From positions 744,001 to 808,000 of the forward strand of contig NZ_CP120361.1 of the NCBI RefSeq assembly GCF_029457495.1: a stretch of DNA of 64,000 bases. Reading direction: 5' to 3'. The DNA comes from Chelativorans sp. AA-79. GTDB taxonomy: Bacteria > Pseudomonadota > Alphaproteobacteria > Rhizobiales > Rhizobiaceae. The notes under the pieces are model-generated. The model saw only the letters and a program-made list of their open reading frames with translations, did no database searches and was not told the origin of the DNA. How positions within the stretch are numbered: position 1 is the stretch's first letter; each line of letters opens with the position of its first letter. Below are positions 33,327-41,891 of this stretch, piece by piece. Both the position numbers and the translations under genes were made by a program.

Positions 33327-34355
33327 CTACATTTCCGTCTTGCTCTCGCAATCGATGCCGATCTCGGCGGGATCGACGACGGCTTCTCCCCGCTCCTTCA
33401 CGGCGCAGGCCTCCTCGATCGCGACCGGCATGGCGCGGGCGCGGGCTTCATCGCCAAAGGAGGGCGCGAACACCGCACCATTGGTTTCGGCATATTCGCG
33501 CAGTGCATCCGAGGTCATGACCTTCTCCTGCCAGATGCGGTCCATGGTGGCCACGACCTCCTCCGGCACGCCGCGCGGAATGAAGATGCCGAAATAGTCC
33601 GGCGCGAGCGGCATGTCCGGCAGCCATTGCGTGATCGGCGGGATCGAGTCGGCACCCTGGATCGACAGCGGCTCGTCGCTGAGAACCGCCAGAGGCCTCA
33701 GCCTGTCGCCGCGGATCAGCTCCGCCTGCTCGACAGCAAGCTGCGTCGTCACCATGGCCTCGCCGGCTGCCGTGGCGATCGCGGCCGGGCCGCCGCCGTC
33801 ATAGGCCACCATGCGGTATTCGAAGCCGCCTTCATTGGCGAGCGCGGCGATCGCCGTGCCACCCGAGGAGGTCACGCCCGCCGTGGCGACCGTGATCTCA
33901 CTGCCACGCTCCTTGAAGGCCTCGAGCAACTGCCCGAAATCCTGGAATTCGCTGTCGGCGGGGACCGCGACCACGGGCACGTTGGCCACGGAAAGGTAGA
34001 TGTGCCAGTCATCGATGTTCGTGTCGGGCACGAGCCCCGTCACCGAATAGGTCGCGTTGTTGGCGATGGCGTTGGCAGTCCAGGTGTAGCCGTCCTTCGG
34101 CGCGTTGAGCACTTCCTGCGTGCCCACGGCGCCCGAGGCACCCGGCTGGTTGACGACGACGACGGACTGGCCCAGCGCCTCGGCGATGATGGGTGCCGTC
34201 ACGCGGGTCACCTGGTCGGTCGAGCCGCCGGCGCCCCACGGCACGATGATGTTGATCGGGCGCTCCGGCTTCCATTCCTGAGCGAGAACCGATGAAGCGG
34301 AAAAGCTGAACGCGGATGCAGCCGCGACGAGCGCAGCCCTGGCCAAAAGACCCAT
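33327..34355 (-). CDS. tctC: Tripartite tricarboxylate transporter solute-binding protein TctC (Bug family)
   Basis: A 342-residue periplasmic binding protein of the Bug/TctC family. It has a signal peptide of about 25 residues (MGLLARAALVAAA, then FSFSASSVLAQ). The mature protein begins with WKPERPINIIVPWGAGGSTDQ and continues with VNQPGASGAVGTQEVLNAPKDGYTW, both typical Bug ligand-binding segments. ATG 34355 was chosen because it starts the signal peptide; an upstream start adds 18 unrelated residues. It is first in the tctC-tctB-tctA-tetR unit, with GTAAC palindromes upstream. Confidence 0.93.
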   Translation of the reverse strand: MGLLARAALVAAASAFSFSASSVLAQEWKPERPINIIVPWGAGGSTDQVTRVTAPIIAEALGQSVVVVNQPGASGAVGTQEVLNAPKDGYTWTANAIANNATYSVTGLVPDTNIDDWHIYLSVANVPVVAVPADSEFQDFGQLLEAFKERGSEITVATAGVTSSGGTAIAALANEGGFEYRMVAYDGGGPAAIATAAGEAMVTTQLAVEQAELIRGDRLRPLAVLSDEPLSIQGADSIPPITQWLPDMPLAPDYFGIFIPRGVPEEVVATMDRIWQEKVMTSDALREYAETNGAVFAPSFGDEARARAMPVAIEEACAVKERGEAVVDPAEIGIDCESKTEM

Positions 34356-34445
34356 GATTTCCTCCCAAACTTTCAGTGCCGACGGACCTCTCCCGATCCG
34401 CGTGGCCAAAGACTGAAGCCAGTTCCGCGGCCTGTCAAGAAGTAA

Positions 34446-34461
34446 GTAACTGGTTAGTTCT
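34446..34461. promoter_or_regulatory. Candidate TetR operator A
   Basis: GTAACTGGTTAGTTCT shares the GTAACTGG half with operator B, with AACT-N4-AGTT symmetry. It lies 91 bp upstream of tctC, on its side of the divergent intergenic region. Confidence 0.5.
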
Positions 34462-34479
34462 CTTCCGCTCGCGGCCGGC

Positions 34480-34508
34480 TTGACGGACGTTCGGCTCTCC
34501 GGTAGGAA
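34480..34508 (+). promoter_or_regulatory. Sigma-70-type promoter for the Gfo/Idh/MocA operon
   Basis: TTGACG (34480-34485) and TAGGAA (34503-34508) are separated by 17 bp. Operator B begins at the next base, covering the expected transcription start, a classic repression layout. Confidence 0.5.
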
Positions 34509-34524
34509 GTAACTGGATGGTTAC
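34509..34524. promoter_or_regulatory. Candidate TetR operator B
   Basis: GTAACTGGATGGTTAC is an inverted repeat (GTAAC-N6-GTTAC), 19 bp upstream of the oxidoreductase start and just after a candidate promoter. It matches operators A and C. Confidence 0.6.
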
Positions 34525-34542
34525 AAATACAGCGGAGGAACC

Positions 34543-35694
34543 ATGGCAGAGCGGCGCATCGGCATCATCATGCACGGAATCACCGGGCGGATGGGCTACA
34601 ATCAGCACCTCGTGCGATCCATTCTCGCTATCAGAGACCAGGGAGGGCTGCAGCTTTCCGGCGGCGATCGGCTGATGGTCGATCCCATCCTGGTGGGCCG
34701 CAACCTCGACAAGGTCGAAGCGATCGCGAAGAAGCACGGGGTGGAGCGCTTCACCAACGATCTCGATGCGGCGCTCGCCAACGGGGATGACGAGATCTTT
34801 TTCGATGCGGGCGCCACGAAGATCCGCGCCGGGCTCCTGGAAAAGGCGCTTGCCGCAGGCAAGCACGTCTATTGCGAAAAGCCCACATCGGACGATCTGG
34901 AAGTCGCAGTCGACATTGCCAGAAAGGCGCGCGCGTCGGGGCTGAAGCACGGTGTCGTGCAGGACAAGCTGTTCCTGCCCGGTCTCATGAAGCTCAAGAT
35001 GTTGCGCGATTCCGGGTTCTTCGGCCGCATCCTGTCCGTGCGCGGTGAGTTCGGCTACTGGGTGTTCGAGGGTGACTGGCAGAAGGCGCAGCGCCCCTCC
35101 TGGAACTACCGCAAGGCCGATGGCGGCGGCATCATCATCGACATGCTCTGCCACTGGCGCTACGTGCTCGACAACACCTTCGCGCCCGTCAAGGCTGTCT
35201 CGTGCCTGGGCGCCACCCATATCCCCGAGCGGGTCGACGAAGCGGGCAAGCCGTACAAGGCGGACGCGGACGATGCCGCCTATGCCACGTTCGAGCTCGA
35301 AGGCGGCATCGTCGCGCATATCAATTCCAGCTGGGCGGTGCGCGTGCGCCGCGACGATCTCGTCACCTTCCAGGTGGACGGCACGCATGGCTCGGCGGTG
35401 GCCGGCCTTCACAAATGCTGGACACAGCACCGGGTGAACACGCCGAAGCCCGTGTGGAACCCGGACCAGCCGCAGACCATGAACTTCTTCGACGATTGGG
35501 AGGAGGTGCCGGAGAACTGGCCGGCCGACAACGGGTTCAAGGTGCAGTGGGAGCAGTTCCTGCGCCATGTGGCGGAGGATGCCCCCTGGGCCTATGGCCT
35601 GGAGCAGGGCGCCAAGGGCGTGCAGCTTGCGGAACTCGGCCTCAAATCCTGGGCCGAGCGGCGCTGGCTCGACGTGCCCGAGCTCCGGTTCTGA
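34543..35694 (+). CDS. Gfo/Idh/MocA-family oxidoreductase
   Basis: A 383-residue NAD(P)-dependent dehydrogenase. The N-terminal Rossmann domain starts IGIIMHGITGRMGYNQHL, and the catalytic lysine is in the EKP motif of HVYCEKPTSDD (about residues 109-119). The C-terminal alpha/beta domain has DMLCHWRYVLDN. Members oxidise sugars, inositols or sugar acids. CGGAGGAA precedes the ATG. It is the first gene of an operon with a DUF993 aldolase-like protein and a sugar isomerase, suggesting oxidation of a sugar followed by cleavage. The substrate is not known. Confidence 0.9.
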   Translation: MAERRIGIIMHGITGRMGYNQHLVRSILAIRDQGGLQLSGGDRLMVDPILVGRNLDKVEAIAKKHGVERFTNDLDAALANGDDEIFFDAGATKIRAGLLEKALAAGKHVYCEKPTSDDLEVAVDIARKARASGLKHGVVQDKLFLPGLMKLKMLRDSGFFGRILSVRGEFGYWVFEGDWQKAQRPSWNYRKADGGGIIIDMLCHWRYVLDNTFAPVKAVSCLGATHIPERVDEAGKPYKADADDAAYATFELEGGIVAHINSSWAVRVRRDDLVTFQVDGTHGSAVAGLHKCWTQHRVNTPKPVWNPDQPQTMNFFDDWEEVPENWPADNGFKVQWEQFLRHVAEDAPWAYGLEQGAKGVQLAELGLKSWAERRWLDVPELRF

Positions 35695-35704
35695 GGAGGC
35701 TTTC

Positions 35705-36874
35705 ATGCTGAACCTTCCCTACGCGGACGGCTCCGTCTCCGCTTATGAGGTGAAGAACGTCCCTGTCGAGATCGCCAAGCGCGATGCCGCGGGCTTCAAC
35801 CGCATCGCCTATGCGGCGGCCCATGTGGTGGCCGATCCGCTGGCCGACAACGATCCCTGGCTCGCTCCCGCTATCGATTGGGACAAGACGATGGCTTTCC
35901 GTCATCACCTCTGGGATCTGGGCTTCGGCGTGGCGGAAGCCATGGATACGGCCCAGCGCGGCATGGGCCTCGGTTGGGCGGAAGCGCGCGAGCTCATCGA
36001 GCGGGCGCTGAAGGAGGCCCGCGGCCGGCCGGGCGTGCGCATCGCCTGCGGTGCCGGTACGGATCACCTGGCTCCCGGGCCGGACGTCACCATCGACGGC
36101 ATCATCGCGGCCTATGAGGAGCAGATCGAAGCGATCGAGGCCCATGGCGGCCGCATCATCCTGATGGCGAGCCGCGCCCTTGCGGCAGCGGCGAAAAGTC
36201 CCGACGATTACAGGCGTGTGTACGACCGCATCCTTTCACAAGTGAAGGAACCGGTGATCATCCACTGGCTGGGCGAGATGTTCGATCCGGCGCTCGAAGG
36301 CTATTGGGGCGCGGCGGATCATATGGCGGCGATGGAGGTGGCGATCGACGTGATCGCTGCACACACCGACAAGGTGGACGGGATAAAGATTTCGCTGCTG
36401 TCGAAGGAGAAGGAGATCGTCATGCGGCGGCGCCTGCCTGAGGGCGTGCGCATGTATACGGGCGACGACTTCAATTATGCCGAGCTCATCGCCGGTGACG
36501 AACAGGGCTATTCGGATGCGCTTCTGGGCATCTTCGACGCCATCGCGCCGGCTGCCTCGGCGGCGCTCGCGGCATTGGGCGCAGGGGAAGAAAAACGCTT
36601 CTTCGAGCTGCTCGAGCCCACCGTGCCGCTCTCGCGCCACATCTTCAAGGCGCCCACCCGCTTCTACAAGACGGGTGTCGTGTTCCTCGCCTATCTGAAC
36701 GGGCTGCAGGACCACTTCACCATGGTCGGCGGGCAGGAATCGGCGCGCTCGACGCTGCATCTGGCCGAGCTCTTCCGCTTGGCGGATGCCGGCCGCGTGC
36801 TGATCGACCCCGATCTCGCGGTCACCCGCATGCGGCAGGTGATGGCGGTGCATGGAGTGTCACAGCCGCGCTAG
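35705..36874 (+). CDS. DUF993 protein (dihydrodipicolinate synthase-like)
   Basis: A 389-residue protein of the DUF993 family, distantly related to the TIM-barrel dihydrodipicolinate synthase/aldolase superfamily. Typical stretches are WLAPAIDWDKTMAFRHHLW, the barrel strand RIACGAGTDHL, and VIIHWLGEMFDP; the DGIKISLLSKEKE segment, at about 218-230, holds the lysine in the position of the Schiff-base lysine. A lyase or aldolase role on a keto-sugar acid is inferred, not shown. It starts 10 bp after the oxidoreductase gene. Confidence 0.85.
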   Translation: MLNLPYADGSVSAYEVKNVPVEIAKRDAAGFNRIAYAAAHVVADPLADNDPWLAPAIDWDKTMAFRHHLWDLGFGVAEAMDTAQRGMGLGWAEARELIERALKEARGRPGVRIACGAGTDHLAPGPDVTIDGIIAAYEEQIEAIEAHGGRIILMASRALAAAAKSPDDYRRVYDRILSQVKEPVIIHWLGEMFDPALEGYWGAADHMAAMEVAIDVIAAHTDKVDGIKISLLSKEKEIVMRRRLPEGVRMYTGDDFNYAELIAGDEQGYSDALLGIFDAIAPAASAALAALGAGEEKRFFELLEPTVPLSRHIFKAPTRFYKTGVVFLAYLNGLQDHFTMVGGQESARSTLHLAELFRLADAGRVLIDPDLAVTRMRQVMAVHGVSQPR

Positions 36875-36910
36875 GCGGACGAAAGAGAAGAAGCTGGGAG
36901 GAACTGCATC

Positions 36911-37738
36911 ATGAGCCTCGAGGGGCGTCTTTCGATCAATCTCGCCACCACGCGCGGGAGCTGGGGCTTCGCCGAGGCGGTAGACGGATGCCTCAGGCAC
37001 GGCATTACCGCGATTGCCCCCTGGCGCGACCAGGTGGAGGCGATCGGCCTCGAGGAGGCCGCCCGCATCGTGGAGATGAACGGGCTCAAGGTGACCGGGC
37101 TCTGCCGCGGCGGCATGTTTCCTGCCGAGGACGCTGCCGGCCGGCGGGCCAGGATCGACGACAACAAACGCGCGATCGACGAAGCGGTGGCGCTCAAGGC
37201 CGATTGCCTGGTGCTGGTGGTGGGCGGACTGCCGGGTTCGTCCAGGAACATCGTCGAGGCGCGCAAGCAGGTGGCCGATGGCATCGCCGCTATCCTGCCC
37301 TATGCGCGGGAGAACGGGATGCCGCTGGCGATCGAGCCTCTGCATCCCATGTATGCGGCGGACCGGGCCTGCGTGAACACTCTTTCCCAGGCGCTTGACC
37401 TCTGCGTGGAACTGGGGGAAGGCGTGGGTGTGGCGGTCGACGTTTATCACGTCTGGTGGGACCCGCAGCTCGAAACGCAGATCGCCCGGGCCGGGCAGAT
37501 GGGTGCAATACTTGCGCATCACATCTGCGACTGGCTGGTGCCCACCACGGACCTTTTGCTTGACCGGGGCATGATGGGCGACGGCGTCATCGATCTTCCC
37601 GGCATCCGCCGCATGGTGGAGGAGGCGGGCTTCCACGGTCCCCAGGAGGTGGAGATCTTTTCCAGGGACAACTGGTGGAGGAAGCCGGGCGACGAGGTAC
37701 TCTCCACCTGCATCGAGCGATTCGACACCGTGTGCTGA
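36911..37738 (+). CDS. Sugar phosphate isomerase/epimerase (xylose isomerase-like TIM barrel)
   Basis: A 275-residue AP-endonuclease 2-type TIM-barrel protein. It has RLSINLATTRGSW at the start, then the metal-site region IEPLHPMYAADRACVNTL, VAVDVYHVWWDP and the ending GPQEVEIFS. The glutamate, aspartate and histidine positions for divalent metal are all present. It ends the three-gene operon after the DUF993 gene (36-bp gap). It probably isomerises or epimerises the intermediate in that pathway (inference). Confidence 0.88.
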   Translation: MSLEGRLSINLATTRGSWGFAEAVDGCLRHGITAIAPWRDQVEAIGLEEAARIVEMNGLKVTGLCRGGMFPAEDAAGRRARIDDNKRAIDEAVALKADCLVLVVGGLPGSSRNIVEARKQVADGIAAILPYARENGMPLAIEPLHPMYAADRACVNTLSQALDLCVELGEGVGVAVDVYHVWWDPQLETQIARAGQMGAILAHHICDWLVPTTDLLLDRGMMGDGVIDLPGIRRMVEEAGFHGPQEVEIFSRDNWWRKPGDEVLSTCIERFDTVC

Positions 37739-37762
37739 TCCGGCGAGCCGCGATTCTGCTCC

Positions 37763-37808
37763 TTGACAGGCGGACAGCGATGGGTCAGCTTTGTAACCAC
37801 TTGGTTAT
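37763..37808 (+). promoter_or_regulatory. Candidate promoter with TetR operator C before the sugar ABC importer
   Basis: GTAACCACTTGGTTAT (37793-37808) is an inverted repeat (TAACC-N4-GGTTA) similar to operators A and B. A consensus -35, TTGACA, lies at 37763-37768, so the operator would cover the -10/start region. The -10 itself is not clear. Confidence 0.5.
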
Positions 37809-37875
37809 TTGGGAGGTAGCCGGGTGACGCGCGCAGGAAAGTGCGGCTGCCCGGCAGATCAATGGGAGGAACGGC

Positions 37876-39168
37876 ATGACATTCACCTTGAGCAGGCGAA
37901 GGGTACTTGCGGGCGGAGCGGCCGCCCTTTCAGCCTCGGCGGTTGGGCTTCCGCGCCTAGCCTTCGGCCAGGACACGCGGCTCCGGCTGATGTGGTGGGG
38001 CTCGCAGCCCCGCGCCGAGCGGACCATGAAGGTCAGCGACCTCTACATGAAGAACAATGCCGGCGTCACGATCGATGGCGAGACGGTCGGCTGGGACGAT
38101 TACTGGCCGCGGCTGGCGACACAGGTGGCGGGCCGCAACGCGCCGGACGTCATGCAGATGGACTACCGCTATATCTTCGAATATGCCCGCCGCGGAACAC
38201 TGGCGCCGCTTGAGGGCTACGTGCCAGACGTCCTCAAAGTGTCCGATTTCGACAAGGCTGCCCTCGATGGTGGATCCGTGGATGGCTCGCTCTACGGCAT
38301 CAGCCTCGGCGCGAACTCCTCGGCCATGATGATCAATTCCGCCGCCTTCGAGGAGGCTGGTATCCCGATCCCGGACAATTCGCTCACCTTCGACGAAATG
38401 AAGCGCATCGGCGAGGAGATCACGAACGCGGGCAAGCGCCAGAATTTCTACGGCCTGTCCGACGGATCAGGCGTGGAACCCTTCTTCGAGAACTTCGTGC
38501 GCCAGCGCGGAAAGGCGCTCTATACGGCCGAGGGCGAACTTGCCTTCGATGCGGAGGATACGCGCGAATGGTTCGAACTATGGGCGGCCATGCGCGACTC
38601 CAAGGCTTGCGTGCCGCCGGATCTGCAGGCACTGGACAAGAACCAGATCGAGACGGGTATGGTTTCGCTCGGCCATGCAGCCGTCTCCTACGCCCATTCG
38701 AACCAGCTCGTGGGCTATCAGGCGATCAACAAAGAGCCGATCGTCATGCATCCCTATCCGCGCATCGAGGCCGGCGTGGGCGGTGGGCACTACCGCAAGC
38801 CCTCCATGTTCTTCTCGGTCTCCTCGCAGAGTGCCAATCCGGAAGCGGCAGCCGCCTACATCTCCTTCTTCGTCACGGATCCGGAGGCGGCGGCGATCCT
38901 GGATGTGGAACGCGGCGTGCCGGAATCGGCCGCGGTACGCGAACTTCTCAAGCCGAAGCTGGACGAAACAGGGGCGGCCGCGGTCGAATATATCGGCGGC
39001 CTGGGCGATCTTGCCGGCCCGCTGCCGCCCCCGCCGCCGCTCGGTGCGGGCGAGATCGACAAGATGCTGCTCCGCGTCAGCCAGGAAGTCGCTTTCGGGC
39101 AGCATACGCCCGAGTCCGGTGCAGAAGCTTTCGTAGCCGAGGCCCAATCGATCCTTTCACGCGGGTAA
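37876..39168 (+). CDS. Sugar ABC importer solute-binding protein
   Basis: A 430-residue family 1 extracellular solute-binding protein for sugars. It has a twin-arginine-like signal peptide (SRRRVLAGGAAALS, cleavage near LAFGQ) that could use Tat or Sec. The mature part has LMWWGSQPRAERT, DVMQMDYRYIFEYA and the usual two-lobed pattern. GGGAGG precedes the ATG. It is the first gene of an importer whose permeases follow; the operator C upstream ties it to the Gfo/Idh/MocA operon. The sugar carried is unknown. Confidence 0.9.
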   Translation: MTFTLSRRRVLAGGAAALSASAVGLPRLAFGQDTRLRLMWWGSQPRAERTMKVSDLYMKNNAGVTIDGETVGWDDYWPRLATQVAGRNAPDVMQMDYRYIFEYARRGTLAPLEGYVPDVLKVSDFDKAALDGGSVDGSLYGISLGANSSAMMINSAAFEEAGIPIPDNSLTFDEMKRIGEEITNAGKRQNFYGLSDGSGVEPFFENFVRQRGKALYTAEGELAFDAEDTREWFELWAAMRDSKACVPPDLQALDKNQIETGMVSLGHAAVSYAHSNQLVGYQAINKEPIVMHPYPRIEAGVGGGHYRKPSMFFSVSSQSANPEAAAAYISFFVTDPEAAAILDVERGVPESAAVRELLKPKLDETGAAAVEYIGGLGDLAGPLPPPPPLGAGEIDKMLLRVSQEVAFGQHTPESGAEAFVAEAQSILSRG

Positions 39169-39186
39169 GCATAGACCGGTTCGCTT

Positions 39187-39217
39187 CCACCCTCCCGGCC
39201 AGGGCCAGGGAGGGTGG
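39187..39217 (+). other. Intercistronic hairpin after the sugar-binding-protein gene
   Basis: CCACCCTCCC (39187-39196) pairs perfectly with GGGAGGGTGG (39208-39217) around an 11-base loop. No T-run follows, so partial termination or mRNA protection is more likely than full termination. Confidence 0.6.
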
Positions 39218-39251
39218 GCATCCGCGATAGATCGAGCGCGAAGTCATCGCC

Positions 39252-40187
39252 ATGACGACCATCACCTCGCCGGCCACCCCGAGCACCCCGACGCGGGGAT
39301 GGCTCGCACGCGCCTGGTCGCGAAATGGCGCCGGCTACATGTTCCTCCTGCCCTGGTTCATCGGCTTCTTCGGCCTCACGGCCGGGCCGGCTCTGGTGTC
39401 GCTCTATCTCTCCTTCACCGATTTCGATCTGCTGACCTCGCCGCGGTGGGTGGGCGCGGCCAATTATGTGCGCATCGCCACGGCCGACCCGCGCTTCGTC
39501 GCCTCGATGAACGTCACTTTCTTCTACGTGCTCCTGTCGGTGCCCCTGAAGCTTGCCTTCGCGCTGCTCGTGGCCATGGCGCTCAATCGCGGTATCCGCG
39601 GCCTGCCCTGGTACAGGGCGATTTTCTACCTGCCCTCCCTGCTCGGCGCTTCGGTGGCGATCGCCGTCCTTTGGCGCCAGCTCTTTGCCGGCAACGGGCT
39701 CGTCAACTCCTTCCTCGCCAATTTCGGCATCATCGGGCCGAGCTGGATCTCCAATCCCAATTATTCGCTCTATACGCTGGTCATCCTGTCGGTCTGGCAG
39801 TTCGGCTCGCCGATGATCATCTTCCTTGCCGGGCTGAGGCAGATACCGCAGGACATGTACGAGGCGGCATCCATCGACGGCGCATCGAAGTGGCGCCAGT
39901 TCTGGAAGATCACTCTGCCGCTCCTGACCCCGGTCGTGTTCTTCAATGCCGTGGTGCAGACGATCGAAGCCTTCAAGGCCTTCACGCCGGCCTTCATCAT
40001 CTCGGGCGGAACCGGAGGGCCGATCAATTCGACCCTTTTCTACACGCTCTATCTCTACCAGGAGGCCTTCGGCTTCTTTCGCATGGGCTATGCCTCCGCG
40101 CTTGCATGGATCCTTCTGGTGATCATCGCGCTCTTCACGGCCTTTTCCTTCCTTTCCGCGCGCTACTGGGTGCATTACGATGACTGA
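39252..40187 (+). CDS. Sugar ABC importer permease (MalF type)
   Basis: A 311-residue inner-membrane permease with six helices, of the MalF/UgpA type (N-terminal YMFLLPWFIGFFGLTAGPALVSLYLSF). The EAA coupling loop is YEAASIDGASKWRQFWKITLPLLTP (about 201-225). It lies 83 bp after the binding-protein gene and overlaps the next permease gene by 8 bp. It pairs with that MalG-type protein. Confidence 0.93.
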   Translation: MTTITSPATPSTPTRGWLARAWSRNGAGYMFLLPWFIGFFGLTAGPALVSLYLSFTDFDLLTSPRWVGAANYVRIATADPRFVASMNVTFFYVLLSVPLKLAFALLVAMALNRGIRGLPWYRAIFYLPSLLGASVAIAVLWRQLFAGNGLVNSFLANFGIIGPSWISNPNYSLYTLVILSVWQFGSPMIIFLAGLRQIPQDMYEAASIDGASKWRQFWKITLPLLTPVVFFNAVVQTIEAFKAFTPAFIISGGTGGPINSTLFYTLYLYQEAFGFFRMGYASALAWILLVIIALFTAFSFLSARYWVHYDD

Positions 40188-41070
40188 TCCCTCGGTTGCC
40201 GTTGCCGATGACGCCCGCCCAAGGGAGGGCCTGACAAGGCGGAAGGCTTGGGTCTCGACGGCGCTGCACGTGCTCCTGATCGGCGCTTCGATCCTGATGC
40301 TTTATCCGCTGCTCTGGATGCTTTCAGCGTCCTTCCGCCCAGAGGAGGAGATATTCAGCTCGACATCGCTGATCCCGTCAGCGGTCTCGCTGGAGGCCTA
40401 TGTGCGCGGGTGGAACGGGCTCTCGGTCGATTTCGGCACGTTCTTCTGGAATTCCTTCGTCATTTCCGTCCTGTCGGTCATCGGCAATCTGATGGCTTGC
40501 TCGCTCGCCGCCTTCGCCTTTGCCCGGCTCGAATTCCGCGGGCGCAATTTCTGGTTCGCGATCATGCTGGGCACGCTGATGCTGCCCTATCATGTGACGC
40601 TGATCCCCCAATACGTGCTCTTCCTCAACCTCGATTGGGTGGGCACGAACCTGCCGCTGATCGTGCCGAAATTCCTGGCGGTCGACGCGTTCTTCATCTT
40701 CCTCATGGTGCAGTTCTTTCGCGGGATTCCGCGTGAGCTCCACGAGGCCGCACTCATGGACGGATGCAGCGCCTGGCGCATCTACTGGAAGGTGATGCTG
40801 CCGCTGTCCCTGCCGGTGCTCGCCACGGCCGCGATCTTCACCTTCATCTGGACCTGGGACGACTTCTTCGGACCGCTGATCTATCTCACGGACATCCGCG
40901 AATATACCGTGCAGCTCGGGCTGCGCTCCTTCGTCGACTCCTCCAGCCAGTCCGACTGGTCGGGCCTGTTCGCGATGTCGATCCTGTCGCTGCTGCCGGT
41001 CTTCTTCTTCTTTCTGTTCTTCCAGCGGCTTCTGATCGAAGGCATCGCCACGACCGGCATGAAGCGGTAG
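40180..41070 (+). CDS. Sugar ABC importer permease (MalG type)
   Basis: A 296-residue MalG/UgpE-type permease with six helices. It begins with a polar region, then HVLLIGASILMLYPLLWMLSASFRP, and has the coupling loop ELHEAALMDGCSAWRIYWKVMLPLSLP. It ends the operon. No ATPase gene follows; the next gene is on the opposite strand and of another ABC class. The importer therefore needs a shared ATPase, possibly the UgpC-type protein at 48569-49657 or one elsewhere. Confidence 0.93.
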   Translation: MTDPSVAVADDARPREGLTRRKAWVSTALHVLLIGASILMLYPLLWMLSASFRPEEEIFSSTSLIPSAVSLEAYVRGWNGLSVDFGTFFWNSFVISVLSVIGNLMACSLAAFAFARLEFRGRNFWFAIMLGTLMLPYHVTLIPQYVLFLNLDWVGTNLPLIVPKFLAVDAFFIFLMVQFFRGIPRELHEAALMDGCSAWRIYWKVMLPLSLPVLATAAIFTFIWTWDDFFGPLIYLTDIREYTVQLGLRSFVDSSSQSDWSGLFAMSILSLLPVFFFFLFFQRLLIEGIATTGMKR

Positions 41071-41093
41071 GAGCCAGCCGGCCGGAGACCGGT

Positions 41094-41891
41094 TCAGCCG
41101 ATACGGAGCGAATCGTCGTCGAGCTCCGCACCGCCGCGCACGCGGCGGAACATCTCGACGAGGTCGTCCACCGTCATGTCCCTGCGGCGGTCGCCGGTGA
41201 TGTCGAGGACGATGAGTCCCTCGTGCAGCATGATCGTGCGCGTGCCGAGGTCGAGTGCCTGGCGCATGGAATGGGTCACCATGAGGGTGGTCAGGCGATG
41301 GGCGCTGACGAGGCGCTGCGTGAGTTCGGCAACGAATTCCGCCATGCCTGGATCGAGGGCTGCCGTATGCTCGTCGAGCAGCAGCACCTCCGCTTCCGCC
41401 AGCGTGGCCATGACGAGCGAGAGCGCCTGCCGTTGACCGCCGGAAAGCAGGCCCATCCGGTCGCCCATCCGGTTTTCGAGATTGAGGCCGAGTTCGGCCA
41501 CCCGGTCACGCAGCGCGCGGCGCCGGCCGGCTTGAAGAGCTAACCGGAAACCCCTCCTTGCTCCCCGCATAGAGGCGAGGGCCAGGTTTTCCTCGATCGA
41601 AAGTTCGGCGCAGGAGCCGGCGAGCGGATCCTGGAACACGCGGGCGACACGCGCCGCCCGCTTGGCGGGCTGCTCCCTCGTCACATTCCGGCCGCCGATC
41701 TCTATCGTGCCGTTGCGCGGGATAACGTCGCCGGCGATGGCGGCGAGCAGGGTCGACTTGCCGGCACCGTTCGAACCGATGACGGTGGCGAACTCGCCCT
41801 CGTTCAGCACCAGATCGATGCCGGCGATCGCCCGCCGCTCCAGCGGCGTGCCGGGGTTGAAGGTGACGTGCAGGCCCTTGACGGAGATCAT
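41094..41891 (-). CDS. ABC importer ATPase (TrpZ-like)
   Basis: A 265-residue ATPase of the importer class that accompanies TrpX-type binding proteins. Walker A is IGSNGAGKST (about 39-47), the signature LLSGGQRQALSL, and Walker B is LLLDEHTAALDP with a histidine switch in VTHSM. It begins 4 bases inside the permease gene upstream (ATGA overlap), so the two are coupled. The permease and ATPase pair resembles branched-chain-type (ABC-2-like) small importers. Confidence 0.92.
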   Translation of the reverse strand: MISVKGLHVTFNPGTPLERRAIAGIDLVLNEGEFATVIGSNGAGKSTLLAAIAGDVIPRNGTIEIGGRNVTREQPAKRAARVARVFQDPLAGSCAELSIEENLALASMRGARRGFRLALQAGRRRALRDRVAELGLNLENRMGDRMGLLSGGQRQALSLVMATLAEAEVLLLDEHTAALDPGMAEFVAELTQRLVSAHRLTTLMVTHSMRQALDLGTRTIMLHEGLIVLDITGDRRRDMTVDDLVEMFRRVRGGAELDDDSLRIG

